Shown in pieces: positions 1-7,182 of a stretch of 9,154 nucleotides of DNA. The stretch is from the NCBI GenBank assembly GCA_021812735.1, contig JAKAMV010000343.1, positions 1 to 9,154 on the forward strand, given 5' to 3'. Within the stretch, counting starts at the first letter, position 1. The number at the start of each line of letters is the position of its first letter. Position numbers and translations under genes: made by a program. Source of the DNA: Chloroflexota bacterium. Its GTDB lineage: Bacteria > Chloroflexota > Limnocylindria > Limnocylindrales > CSP1-4. Under the pieces are notes generated by a model that saw nothing but the letters and a program-made list of their open reading frames with translations, was not told the DNA's origin and did not search any database.

Positions 1-1202
1 GCGCGGGCGTTGCGCTCGGCGGCGGCCGCGGCCAGGGCGGCGACCTCCTCGGCCGTGGCGGTGCCGGACGACACCAGCTGCGCCCTGAACGTCTCGATCG
101 GGTCCACCGCGCGCCACGCCGACTCCTCGTCGCGGGTCCGGTACTCGTTGCGCGGGTCCGACAGCGAGTGGCCGTAGTAGCGGTACGTGGACGCCTCGAT
201 GAGCACGGGGCCCTCGCCGCGGCGGCACAGCTCCGCGGCGCGGGCCACGGCGTCGCGGACGGCCAGCACGTCCATGCCGTTGACGACCTCGGCGTGCATG
301 TTCCCGTCGGCGAAGCCCGCGGCGCGCTGGGCGAGGTGCCGGACGCCCATCACCTCGTCGTCAGTCCGGTGGGTCATCCCGTAGTGGTTGTTCTGGATGA
401 AGAAGATCACCGGCAGGCCGTACGGCTTGTCGCCGGCGTAGTGGTTGGTCCACTGGCGCTGCGCCGCCCAGTTGAGCGACTCGAGCACGACGCCGTTCGC
501 GTACGCGCCGTCGCCCGCGAAGCAGCACACCACGCCGTCCGACTCCTGGTAGCGGCGGGCCATCGCGGCGCCGGTGGCGATCGGGACCGACCCGCCGACG
601 ATCGCGTTGGCGCCAAGGTTGCCGGTGGCGAAGTCGCCGATGTGCATGCCGCCGCCGCGGCCGCGGCAGTAGCCCTCGTCCTTGCCGAACAGCTCGGCGA
701 TGACCCGGTAGACGTGCTCCTCGAGGGCGGCCGCGAGCAGCGCCTCGCGCGTGCCGTCCTGCCGGCCCAGCCGGGTCCGGAGCTGGTCCGCCGACATCTT
801 GCGGATGCCGGAGAACCCCTTCGCGATCGCGTCGCCGTGGCCTCGGTGGGACGACGTCACGTTGTCGGCGAGCCGGAGCACTGAGCTCGCCCCGACCGCG
901 GACGCCTCCTGGCCGATCGACACGTGCGTGGGGCCGCGGTAGTCGTAGCCGGGGAGCGGCTCGTAGCCCCCGCCGCCCCGGAGGCGGACGATCATCTCCT
1001 CCATCTCGCGGATGGCGAGCATGTCGTCGAGCAGGTCGAGGGCGCCCGCCTTGTCCAGGCGCCCGGCCGCGACCTCGGACGAGAGGTCGCCCGCGTACGT
1101 GAATCCCCGGACCGACCCGAGCCCGTCCTCGAACGGCGTGAAGTCCGGGCGGGCGTCGCTGCGGAAGACGATGGACGGGTCGGGCTGGATGTCGGTGGTC
1201 AC
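1..1202 (-). CDS. 2-oxoacid dehydrogenase E1 component, alpha chain (TPP-dependent), 3' end outside window
   Basis: This gene encodes a thiamine-diphosphate-dependent E1 alpha chain, the subunit that decarboxylates pyruvate, a branched-chain 2-oxoacid or acetoin and passes the acyl group to a lipoyl E2. The 400 visible residues include SSHRGHG (117-123), GYCRGRGGGMHIGD (177-190), the TPP/Mg motif from AGDGAYANG (229-237) to QNN (270-272), and the phosphorylation-loop-like YGHSLSDPRNEYR (343-355). Compared with ordinary E1 alpha chains there are two extra stretches, about residues 133-172 and 249-262, and a long N-terminus. GTG at 1202 was chosen because AGGAG lies 10 bases upstream and the reading frame upstream shows no homology. 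No stop occurs before the window edge, although the alpha chain should end roughly 30 residues later, so a fused alpha-beta E1 is possible. It follows the zinc dehydrogenase gene by 40 bases. The family is clear; the substrate is not. Confidence 0.9.
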   Translation of the reverse strand, partial: MTTDIQPDPSIVFRSDARPDFTPFEDGLGSVRGFTYAGDLSSEVAAGRLDKAGALDLLDDMLAIREMEEMIVRLRGGGGYEPLPGYDYRGPTHVSIGQEASAVGASSVLRLADNVTSSHRGHGDAIAKGFSGIRKMSADQLRTRLGRQDGTREALLAAALEEHVYRVIAELFGKDEGYCRGRGGGMHIGDFATGNLGANAIVGGSVPIATGAAMARRYQESDGVVCCFAGDGAYANGVVLESLNWAAQRQWTNHYAGDKPYGLPVIFFIQNNHYGMTHRTDDEVMGVRHLAQRAAGFADGNMHAEVVNGMDVLAVRDAVARAAELCRRGEGPVLIEASTYRYYGHSLSDPRNEYRTRDEESAWRAVDPIETFRAQLVSSGTATAEEVAALAAAAAERNAR

Positions 1203-1212
1203 GATGGCGGGT

Positions 1213-1217
1213 CTCCT
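1213..1217 (-). promoter_or_regulatory. Shine-Dalgarno site for the E1 alpha gene
   Basis: On the minus strand AGGAG precedes the GTG at 1202 by 10 bases and supports that start. It lies in the only gap of any size in the window, 40 bases between the zinc dehydrogenase stop at 1243 and the E1 start. The gap shows no convincing terminator hairpin or promoter, so read-through from the upstream genes is likely. Confidence 0.6.
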
Positions 1218-1242
1218 GGGCTCGGCGGTCGGGGGCAGCTCG

Positions 1243-2277
1243 TCACTGTGCGCCCGAGGCGGGGGAAGGCGGGTTGCTGTTGGGATGGACAACGATCTTG
1301 GCGCCGATTCGCCGGGCGGCGGTCAGCATCGCGGTGTTGGCGTCGGCGATCCCGTAGGCCCCTGATACCAGCGTCTCGGGCCGGAGCCGGGGGGCCAGCG
1401 CGATGGCCTCGGGAAAGACGCGGTTCATCCGCCGCGAGAGGCGCAGGTCGAGGCCCTTGCGCCGGGCGGTCGCCACCGGGATCCGCACCGCATCGCCGGC
1501 CGGGATCCCGGCGATCACGACGCGCGAGCCGGGCTTGACGAGCTCCACGGCCGTGCGGATGGCGTCCTCGTCGCCGGCGATCTCGATCGCGGTGTCGACA
1601 TGGCCTCCGGGCAGGGCGTCGCGCAGCGCACCGCGCTCGCTGCCGCCCGCCACGAGCGCCGCCGTCGCGCCCTCCGCCGCAGCGGCCGCCACGCGCTCGG
1701 CGATCCGGTCGGTGGCGACGACGCGCGACGCACCCGACGCGAGGGCGAGGCGGATCAGCAGCAGCCCGATCGGTCCCGCGCCGAGCACGCCCACGGTGTC
1801 GCCCGGCCGGAGCTGCGCCAGCCGGAGGGCGTGGATCGCCACGCCGAGGGGCTCGAGCATCGCCCCCGCATCGTCGCCGATCGTGTCCGGCAGCGGCACG
1901 AGGTGGCTCTCGGGCCATGCGAGCCACTGGCGCATCGCCCCGTCGGTGATGCTGTGGCCCAGGAAGCGGACGTCCGGGCACAGGTGCGGGAGGCCCCGCG
2001 CGCAGGTGCTGCACCGGCCGCAGGCCAGGCTCGGGTCGATCGCCACTCGCTGCCCAGCCCGCGGCCCGCTCTCGATCACGCCCGAGGCCTCGTGTCCCAG
2101 CACGAGCGGGTGCGTGAGGGCGGCGTCACCGATGGCGGACTCCTCGAACCAGTGGAGGTCCGACCCGCAGATCCCGACCGCCGACACCCGGACCAGCGCC
2201 TCCCCGGTTCCCGGCTCGGGCGCCGGCTCCTCCGAGACGCGGAGGTCCCCGGGGCCGTAGAGCCGTGCCACCCTCAC
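1243..2277 (-). CDS. Zinc-dependent medium-chain dehydrogenase, sorbitol/L-threonine dehydrogenase-like
   Basis: This is a classical zinc alcohol dehydrogenase of the polyol and threonine dehydrogenase branch, oxidising a secondary alcohol with NAD(P). The catalytic zinc set is visible: C37 in GICGSD, H62-E63 in LGHEASG, and E142 in LEPLGVAIHA. The structural zinc lobe is intact with C86, C89, C92 and C100. The Rossmann motif GAGPIG is at 166-171, and D190 at the end of the next strand favours NAD over NADP. At 344 residues its length is normal. The start is GTG, whose GTGA overlaps the stop of the upstream dehydrogenase by 4 bases; GAGG lies 8 bases upstream. Its operon place suggests a sugar, polyol or 1,2-propanediol-type substrate, but the sequence does not identify it. 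It could equally be named L-iditol, xylitol or butanediol dehydrogenase-like. Confidence 0.92.
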   Translation of the reverse strand: MRVARLYGPGDLRVSEEPAPEPGTGEALVRVSAVGICGSDLHWFEESAIGDAALTHPLVLGHEASGVIESGPRAGQRVAIDPSLACGRCSTCARGLPHLCPDVRFLGHSITDGAMRQWLAWPESHLVPLPDTIGDDAGAMLEPLGVAIHALRLAQLRPGDTVGVLGAGPIGLLLIRLALASGASRVVATDRIAERVAAAAAEGATAALVAGGSERGALRDALPGGHVDTAIEIAGDEDAIRTAVELVKPGSRVVIAGIPAGDAVRIPVATARRKGLDLRLSRRMNRVFPEAIALAPRLRPETLVSGAYGIADANTAMLTAARRIGAKIVVHPNSNPPSPASGAQ

Positions 2278-3938
2278 GCGCCGGCCCTCGCGAGCAGCTC
2301 CGCCTCGGCCTCGGCGTTCCAGCGCCCGTCGCGGAGCTTGGCCGCGACCGTCGGGAAGCGCTCGGGGAGTTCAGACAGGCGGACGAGGCCGAGGTCGTGG
2401 AGCGTCGGGTACACGACGATCTTGCCGCCCGAGGAGCGGGCCTCGACGGCCGCGAGCGCGCCGCCGACGCCCTCCATGCCGCAGACGGCGTCGAGCGAGA
2501 CGTTGGTGTCCAGGAGCCCGTCCTCGAGCCGGCCGAGCACGGCCTGCATGTCCGCGATCTCGGAGCCGGACGTCCCGAACAGGTACAGCCCGCGGCCGAT
2601 CACGACGTTGAGGTCGAGTGCTGCGCGCGTGCCAACTGCGAAGCCCGCGAAGAGGTTGAGGCGCGCGCCCTGGGCGGCCATCGCGACCGCCTGCACGACG
2701 AGCTGGGGAGCGGGGACCATGACGCCGACGTACGTCGCCCAGCCGTTGGCCGGCGGCGTCAGCCGGCTGTTGACGAACTCGGCCTCGACGCCGCCGGCCT
2801 CGGCCAGGGGCCCGGCGACCTCGGCCAGGTGCGCGAGGCGGGCGTCGTCGATGTCGATGGCGCTGACGCGAAGGCCCGTGCGGCCGATCGTCGCCGCGCG
2901 GATCGTGTGCATGAAGCCCATAGGCCCCGCGGCGCCGACGATCGCGACCGTGTCGCCGTCGCGCAGCTCGCCTGTCGGGGGGATTCGGGCGTACCCGTCG
3001 TCGGCGCTCGTGCTCGTCGTGCCCGTGAAGCGGATGGGGTCGTAGTGGATCCGCCCGACGTCGACGGCGACGTCGCGGTCGACACGCGCTCCGCCGAGCA
3101 CGACGTCGAGGACCCCGCCGGGGGCGAGCAGCTCCTGGAGCGCCTCGATCCGGCCGGCACTCGCGCCGGCGTAGACGATGTCGTCGAAGCGCGCGTCGCT
3201 GAGGGCGTCGAGCGAGGCATCGTCGACGGGGTCCAGGCGCACGACCTGAGCGGGAGGCGCGGCCTCGAGGAGGGGATCGAGCCCGGTCACGACGGCACCC
3301 GCCTCCACGACCACCAGCAGCCGGCCGCCGGTCCTGAGCGTCCGCCGCTCCCGGGTGGAGTACGACTTCTCGACGCACGCCCACGGCTCCAGCAGCGCCA
3401 CCGCCGATCCGGAGGGACCATCCGCCACGGGGATCAGGAAGCGCTCGCCGGTGGCCGGGTCGAGGATCATCCGCTCGTCCAGCAGCACGTACTCCTGGAG
3501 CCCGCCCTCGAAGTTGTAGCCGAACGCGGCGTTGGCGCCCCTCGTGGGGAGATGCCGGTAGTCGGTCTGAACCAGCACGCGCTCGCCGACACGGTGGTGC
3601 TCGACCCCAGCGCCCACCGCCACGATCCTGGCGCAGCACTCGTGGCCGGGCGTGCCCGGCTGCTCGTCGGGGGTGTAGGAGGGGATCTCTGCGAGCACGG
3701 TCTCGGGCAGGCCGGAGAGGACCGGGCCCTTGCGCGGGTGCCTCGTCCAGGCGTGCAGCAGCTTGGTGTCCGAGAAGCAGATCCCGTTCGCCTCCACCCT
3801 GAGCACCAGCTGGGTTGGGCCGGGAACCGGCACGGGCTTGGCCGGGTTGTGGACCATCGCACCGGGGCCGGTGAACTGGATCGCGTGCTGGGTGGCGGGC
3901 AGGTGGGTCACGGCGAGGCCTTCAGCGGGCGTGGTCAC
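2274..3938 (-). CDS. Medium-chain dehydrogenase related to L-sorbose-1-phosphate reductase, with apparent tandem Rossmann domains
   Basis: The 554-residue product has the N-terminal GroES-like fold of medium-chain dehydrogenases, with C54 in NGICFSD, H99-E100 in PGHECCARIVAVG and E184 in LLEPWACVEKSY as probable catalytic zinc ligands. The usual four-cysteine structural zinc loop is absent and replaced by a stretch including QTDYRHL and GYNFEGGLQEYV, a pattern I associate with SorE/YggP-type sugar-phosphate reductases. Length is unusual: SorE relatives are about 410-425 residues. The excess is explained by what looks like two nucleotide-binding domains. The first (203-318) ends in IHYDPIRFTGTTST and lacks a clean glycine motif. 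The second (327-470) has VAIVGAAGPMG and ends in GRGLYLFGTSGSE. The GTG start at 3938 overlaps the upstream stop as GTGA, with AGGTGA 7 bases before it. The in-frame extension to 4811 runs through the upstream gene and is not used. The substrate is unknown; a ketose or polyol phosphate is a reasonable guess. Confidence 0.88.
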   Translation of the reverse strand: MTTPAEGLAVTHLPATQHAIQFTGPGAMVHNPAKPVPVPGPTQLVLRVEANGICFSDTKLLHAWTRHPRKGPVLSGLPETVLAEIPSYTPDEQPGTPGHECCARIVAVGAGVEHHRVGERVLVQTDYRHLPTRGANAAFGYNFEGGLQEYVLLDERMILDPATGERFLIPVADGPSGSAVALLEPWACVEKSYSTRERRTLRTGGRLLVVVEAGAVVTGLDPLLEAAPPAQVVRLDPVDDASLDALSDARFDDIVYAGASAGRIEALQELLAPGGVLDVVLGGARVDRDVAVDVGRIHYDPIRFTGTTSTSADDGYARIPPTGELRDGDTVAIVGAAGPMGFMHTIRAATIGRTGLRVSAIDIDDARLAHLAEVAGPLAEAGGVEAEFVNSRLTPPANGWATYVGVMVPAPQLVVQAVAMAAQGARLNLFAGFAVGTRAALDLNVVIGRGLYLFGTSGSEIADMQAVLGRLEDGLLDTNVSLDAVCGMEGVGGALAAVEARSSGGKIVVYPTLHDLGLVRLSELPERFPTVAAKLRDGRWNAEAEAELLARAGA

Positions 3939-5974
3939 GAGAGCATCACCTGGCCGCCGGTGACGGGCAGGGCCTGGCCGGTCTCGTACTGCTGCGCGAC
4001 GAGGTAGAGCAGCGCCTCGAGCACGTCGGCGGGAGTGCAGCCCCGGCCCATCGGGACCTTCGCCTCGTACGCGCGGCGGACGTCCTCCACCGTCTGCGCC
4101 CCGGGGACCTTGCCCTCGCGCAGGTACTGCACGAACAGCCCGTTGACCGGGTCGCTCCACAGCGGCCCGTCGAGGAAGTTGCCGGGGCAGACGGCATTCA
4201 CCTTGATGCCGTCCCCGACGAGCTCGAGCGCGAACGACTGCGTCAGCCCGATCCCGCCGAACTTCGAGCCCGCATAGGCGGCATTGCGCGACGACCCCAC
4301 GAGGCCGGACTTGGAGTTGACCTCGACGATGTCGCCCCACCAGCCGCGGTTCGCCGCGTGCTGCCGGGCCATGATCGGCGCCGCGTGCTTGACCAGCAGG
4401 AAGTAGCCCCGGTAGTTGACGCGCGTCACGAGGTCGAAGTCGGCAGCGGACTGCGTCGTCACCGCCCCGGCGCGCAGCACGCCGGCGTTCGAGACCACGA
4501 TGTCCAGGCCGCCGAACCGGCGGACGGCGGCGTCGATGCCGGCGGCCACGCTGGCCTCGTCGGTCACGTCCATCGGGATGGCGACGGCGCGGCCCGGGCC
4601 GTACCGGGCCTCCAGCCGTTCGGCGTTGGACTGGGCGAGCGGGCCGTTGAGGTCGGCCAGCACCACGTGGGCACCCTGGGCCACGAGGCCCTCGGCGATT
4701 CCCAACCCGAACCCCTGCGCAGCGCCGGTCACCACGGCGACCCGGTCGCCGACACGGCCGCCACCGCCTGTCCCTGCCGCAACCTGCTTGCGGTAGGCCT
4801 CCGCCTCCCACTGCTCGATGAACCGCCGCTCGGCTTCGCCCAGGTGGTGGATGCCGCCCAGCCGGAGAGCGCCCTCGGCGACCCTGAGCATGTCCAGGTA
4901 GACGTGGCGCGCCGTGTCAGCCTGGGCCCACGAGTCGCCCACCGCGAACAGGCCGAGGCCCGGCACGACCACCACGAGGGGCGCGATGCCGTGGGTCGAC
5001 TCGTGCGCCGCGATCCGGCTCAGGGCGTGCGCGGCGAGCCCGTCCAAGGGAACGCCGTCGATGTCGAGCAGCAGCGGAAACGACCCGGTGTAGACGATCT
5101 GGTCCGGGATCAGCGGGCCGCCGACCACGAAGGCGCGTCCCTCCGGGCTCCGGGTGAACGAGGCCGCGAGCGAGGCGTCGTCGAACACCACCACGCGCCG
5201 GCGGGCCGGCGACAGACCGGCGCGGAGGGCTGGCGCGAGCTCGGCGACGGCTCGGCCGGCGGTCGCCTCCTCGAGCGGCGCCGGCGCAGCACCCGGCGCC
5301 CCAGCCGAGGCGAGCGCCTCCCCGATCACGCGGGTCAGCCATGCCGTCTGGCCCTCGATCTCGGCGGCGGTCTCGCCGGCCACGATCAGCCCGTGGTTGG
5401 CGAGCAGGGTGATCGCCGGCGCCCGGCCGCCGGTCCGTGCCTCGTGGGCGCGTCTGGCGTCCAGGATGGCGTGGGCGAGCGGGAGGCCGGGGTCCGTGTA
5501 GGGCACCCAGACGACCCGGTCGCCGAAGAGGCGCGCCGCGAGCGCCCCCCCGTCGGCACTGCACGTCACCGCGTTGACGGCGATGGGGTGCGTGTGGAGG
5601 ACGTACCGCTCCGGCAGGAGGGCGTGGAACAGGAGCTCCACACTCGGGCGGCGACCCTTCGCGTGCCCCATCCGCGCCTCGGCGGCTGCGGCCATGACCG
5701 GGTCCGCGTCGGCCGGCAGTGTCGCGGGATCCTGCGCGAGGAGTTCCACGAGCACTGTGCGGTCGAGGGGCACGAGGTCCTCGGCGCCCAGCGTGGCGAG
5801 CGGGACGCCGGACGGCTTGATCCAGAGCACGTCCCCGTCCTTCACCGACGAGTTGCCGCCGCCAGCGCGCGAGAAGGCCGGATCGGCGCCGAACCGGTTG
5901 GAGAGGTCGATCAGCGCGGCGACCCCGGCGACGTTCGGCGCGAGCGGGGGGAAGGGAGAGCCGGGGGGGTTCAC
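3935..5974 (-). CDS. rhaEW: Bifunctional class II aldolase / short-chain dehydrogenase (rhamnulose-1-phosphate aldolase / lactaldehyde dehydrogenase type)
   Basis: In the characterised RhaEW family the N-terminal aldolase splits L-rhamnulose 1-phosphate into DHAP and L-lactaldehyde and the C-terminal dehydrogenase oxidises the lactaldehyde to lactate. The 679-residue length fits. Aldolase signs are AGGGNSSVK (37-45), E113 in PSVELLFHALLP, HTHP with H127 and H129, WVPYTDPGLPLA, and H194 in NHGLIVAGET. The family-typical middle region shows GPLIPDQIVYTGSFPL, VPGLGLFAVGD and GGIHHLGEAERRFIEQWE. The dehydrogenase starts near 410 with TGAAQGFGLG (416-425), D441 (NAD preference), SNAGV (495-499), S554, Y567 and K571, so the catalytic set is complete. 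The GTG start at 5974 overlaps the upstream stop by 4 bases and has GAGGAG 9 bases upstream. It is the second aldolase in this operon, so its substrate may differ from that of the stand-alone RhaD. Confidence 0.92.
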   Translation of the reverse strand: MNPPGSPFPPLAPNVAGVAALIDLSNRFGADPAFSRAGGGNSSVKDGDVLWIKPSGVPLATLGAEDLVPLDRTVLVELLAQDPATLPADADPVMAAAAEARMGHAKGRRPSVELLFHALLPERYVLHTHPIAVNAVTCSADGGALAARLFGDRVVWVPYTDPGLPLAHAILDARRAHEARTGGRAPAITLLANHGLIVAGETAAEIEGQTAWLTRVIGEALASAGAPGAAPAPLEEATAGRAVAELAPALRAGLSPARRRVVVFDDASLAASFTRSPEGRAFVVGGPLIPDQIVYTGSFPLLLDIDGVPLDGLAAHALSRIAAHESTHGIAPLVVVVPGLGLFAVGDSWAQADTARHVYLDMLRVAEGALRLGGIHHLGEAERRFIEQWEAEAYRKQVAAGTGGGGRVGDRVAVVTGAAQGFGLGIAEGLVAQGAHVVLADLNGPLAQSNAERLEARYGPGRAVAIPMDVTDEASVAAGIDAAVRRFGGLDIVVSNAGVLRAGAVTTQSAADFDLVTRVNYRGYFLLVKHAAPIMARQHAANRGWWGDIVEVNSKSGLVGSSRNAAYAGSKFGGIGLTQSFALELVGDGIKVNAVCPGNFLDGPLWSDPVNGLFVQYLREGKVPGAQTVEDVRRAYEAKVPMGRGCTPADVLEALLYLVAQQYETGQALPVTGGQVMLS

Positions 5975-7182
5975 GCCGGTCCGCTCCTCGATTCGATGAC
6001 GTCGGCTCCGATCTCGGCGAATCGCCGGATCCATGATTCCGGATCCCCGGGCCCGCGTCGACCCTCCGAGTCCACGAACCCCGGTCTGCCGGCAGCCCGC
6101 TCCGCCTGGTGCCCAGCGACTACGCACGCGCCCTCGTAGAAGGCCGCGCGCGCGTCCTCGGACAGGGCCGCACCGCCACGGGCCCGCGGCTCGAGCGGGA
6201 CGCGCTCGAGCGTGTTGTGCTCGGTGCCGGCTGTCACGACGATACCGGCCGAGCGGAAGGCGTGGACGTAGGCGTCGACGATGGCGGGCGCGTTCCGGCC
6301 CGGGATGAGCTCTGCGGCGTGGAACCCGAGATCGCGCAGCCTGACCGCCAGATCGGCAGGCGGGTCCTCGAACGGGCAGACCGGCGAGGCGCCGTCGCCG
6401 AGCGTCGGGTACGCGGGGATGCCGTCCCACTCGAGGACCAGGCGGACCCCGTCCTCGAACGACATGGGCGTCTCCTCGACGAACGCGGGCCCGCCAGCCT
6501 TCATGAGACGGGAGCGGATCTCGCCCTGCGTGCCGACGGCATCATCGGGCGCCGCCGAGGGCAGGGCGCCGTAGACCGCCTCGAGCCGGACGGCGCGGTC
6601 GCCGACCGCGACCGAGTCGAACAGCGCTCGCTGGAATGCCAGGGCGAGGTGGCGCTCCTGGAGCACCACCCAGTCGAGTGGGACGCCCACGCTCGCCGCG
6701 ACGCCGGCCGCGATCATGGTGTCATCGAGGTCCACGGCCATCCCGCCGCGCGCGAAGCAGTCTCGCAGCAGCACGACCATGCGCGCGGCGCGGGCGGTGT
6801 TGGCGCTGCGGGCCGACGCCTCGATCCGGGAGGCCTCAGGGGTTGGCACCCGGAAGGGGTTGACACCCTTTCCGCAGAGGTACATGCGCCCCGGGTTGGA
6901 GGGGTCGTTGACCCTCATCCCCGCCGCCCGGAGCGGCTCGATCACGGTGATGTACTCGAGCCCGAACAGGGGCACGACTCCAGCGGCGGCGGCCGCGTCG
7001 GAGAACCGGCGGTACACCCGGTGGTCGTGGAAGTTGGACACGCCGAGCACGCGCACCCCCTCGCGCGCGGCCGCCGCGACCGCGTCCTCGGCATCAGCGA
7101 ACGCGGAGAAGTTGGGAGGCACGTGGACGTGGGCGTTGGCCACGACCCGCGGCCCGGGTGCCGCCGTCGCCGCCTCGCTCAT
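5971..7182 (-). CDS. PHP-like putative metal-dependent hydrolase, function unknown
   Basis: I do not recognise a named family, but the 403-residue protein looks like a PHP-type metal-dependent hydrolase. PHP proteins are phosphoesterases with several metal-binding His, Asp and Glu residues. Possible motifs are NAHVH (16-20; H18, H20), VLGVSNFHDH (45-54), FGLEYIT (73-79; E76), AYPTLGD (257-263) and VTAGTEHNT (316-324; E321, H322). Two differ from the usual pattern: YP stands where HP is common, and TEHN where a GSDxH-type motif is common. A helical stretch around 115-225, with VDLDDTMIAAGVA (150-162), sits inside the fold. There is no signal peptide or membrane segment, so it should be cytoplasmic. 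Its ATG overlaps the rhaD stop as ATGA, and its own stop overlaps the next start, so it is firmly in the operon. A sugar-phosphate phosphatase or a hydrolase acting on a pathway intermediate would fit the context; this is inference. Confidence 0.8.
   Translation of the reverse strand: MSEAATAAPGPRVVANAHVHVPPNFSAFADAEDAVAAAAREGVRVLGVSNFHDHRVYRRFSDAAAAAGVVPLFGLEYITVIEPLRAAGMRVNDPSNPGRMYLCGKGVNPFRVPTPEASRIEASARSANTARAARMVVLLRDCFARGGMAVDLDDTMIAAGVAASVGVPLDWVVLQERHLALAFQRALFDSVAVGDRAVRLEAVYGALPSAAPDDAVGTQGEIRSRLMKAGGPAFVEETPMSFEDGVRLVLEWDGIPAYPTLGDGASPVCPFEDPPADLAVRLRDLGFHAAELIPGRNAPAIVDAYVHAFRSAGIVVTAGTEHNTLERVPLEPRARGGAALSEDARAAFYEGACVVAGHQAERAAGRPGFVDSEGRRGPGDPESWIRRFAEIGADVIESRSGPA
5984..5989 (-). 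promoter_or_regulatory. Shine-Dalgarno site for the aldolase/dehydrogenase fusion
   Basis: GAGGAG on the minus strand lies 9 bases before the GTG at 5974, inside the last codons of the PHP-like gene. It fixes the start of the fusion gene at 5974, against a much longer open frame that runs up to 6430 through the upstream gene. Confidence 0.65.

Noticed and set aside
1203..1242. Possible terminator or promoter in the 40-base gap before the E1 gene
   Set aside because: No stable stem-loop with a T-run and no recognisable promoter elements; only a Shine-Dalgarno site is visible.
168..1538. Plus-strand frames (168-884, 924-1538) opposite the E1 alpha gene and its neighbour
   Set aside because: They are shadows of the E1 alpha and zinc dehydrogenase genes, with no conserved motif of their own.
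2265..4007. Plus-strand open frame of 580 codons opposite the double-Rossmann dehydrogenase
   Set aside because: It is antisense to a clearly homologous gene, its product is low-complexity (rich in R, A, G, D, H, V) with no recognisable motif, and long antisense frames are expected at this GC content.
3939..4811. N-terminal extension of the double-Rossmann dehydrogenase up to 4811
   Set aside because: The extra residues are glycine/arginine-rich shadow sequence inside the short-chain dehydrogenase domain; the GTG at 3938 has its own ribosome site and the usual GTGA overlap.
4358..6139. Plus-strand open frame of 593 codons opposite the aldolase/dehydrogenase fusion
   Set aside because: No domain motif is present, and the opposite strand holds a complete enzyme with all catalytic residues in place.
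5975..6430. N-terminal extension of the aldolase/dehydrogenase fusion up to 6430
   Set aside because: It would overlap the PHP-like gene by over 450 bases, is arginine-rich without homology, and a good ribosome site precedes the GTG at 5974.
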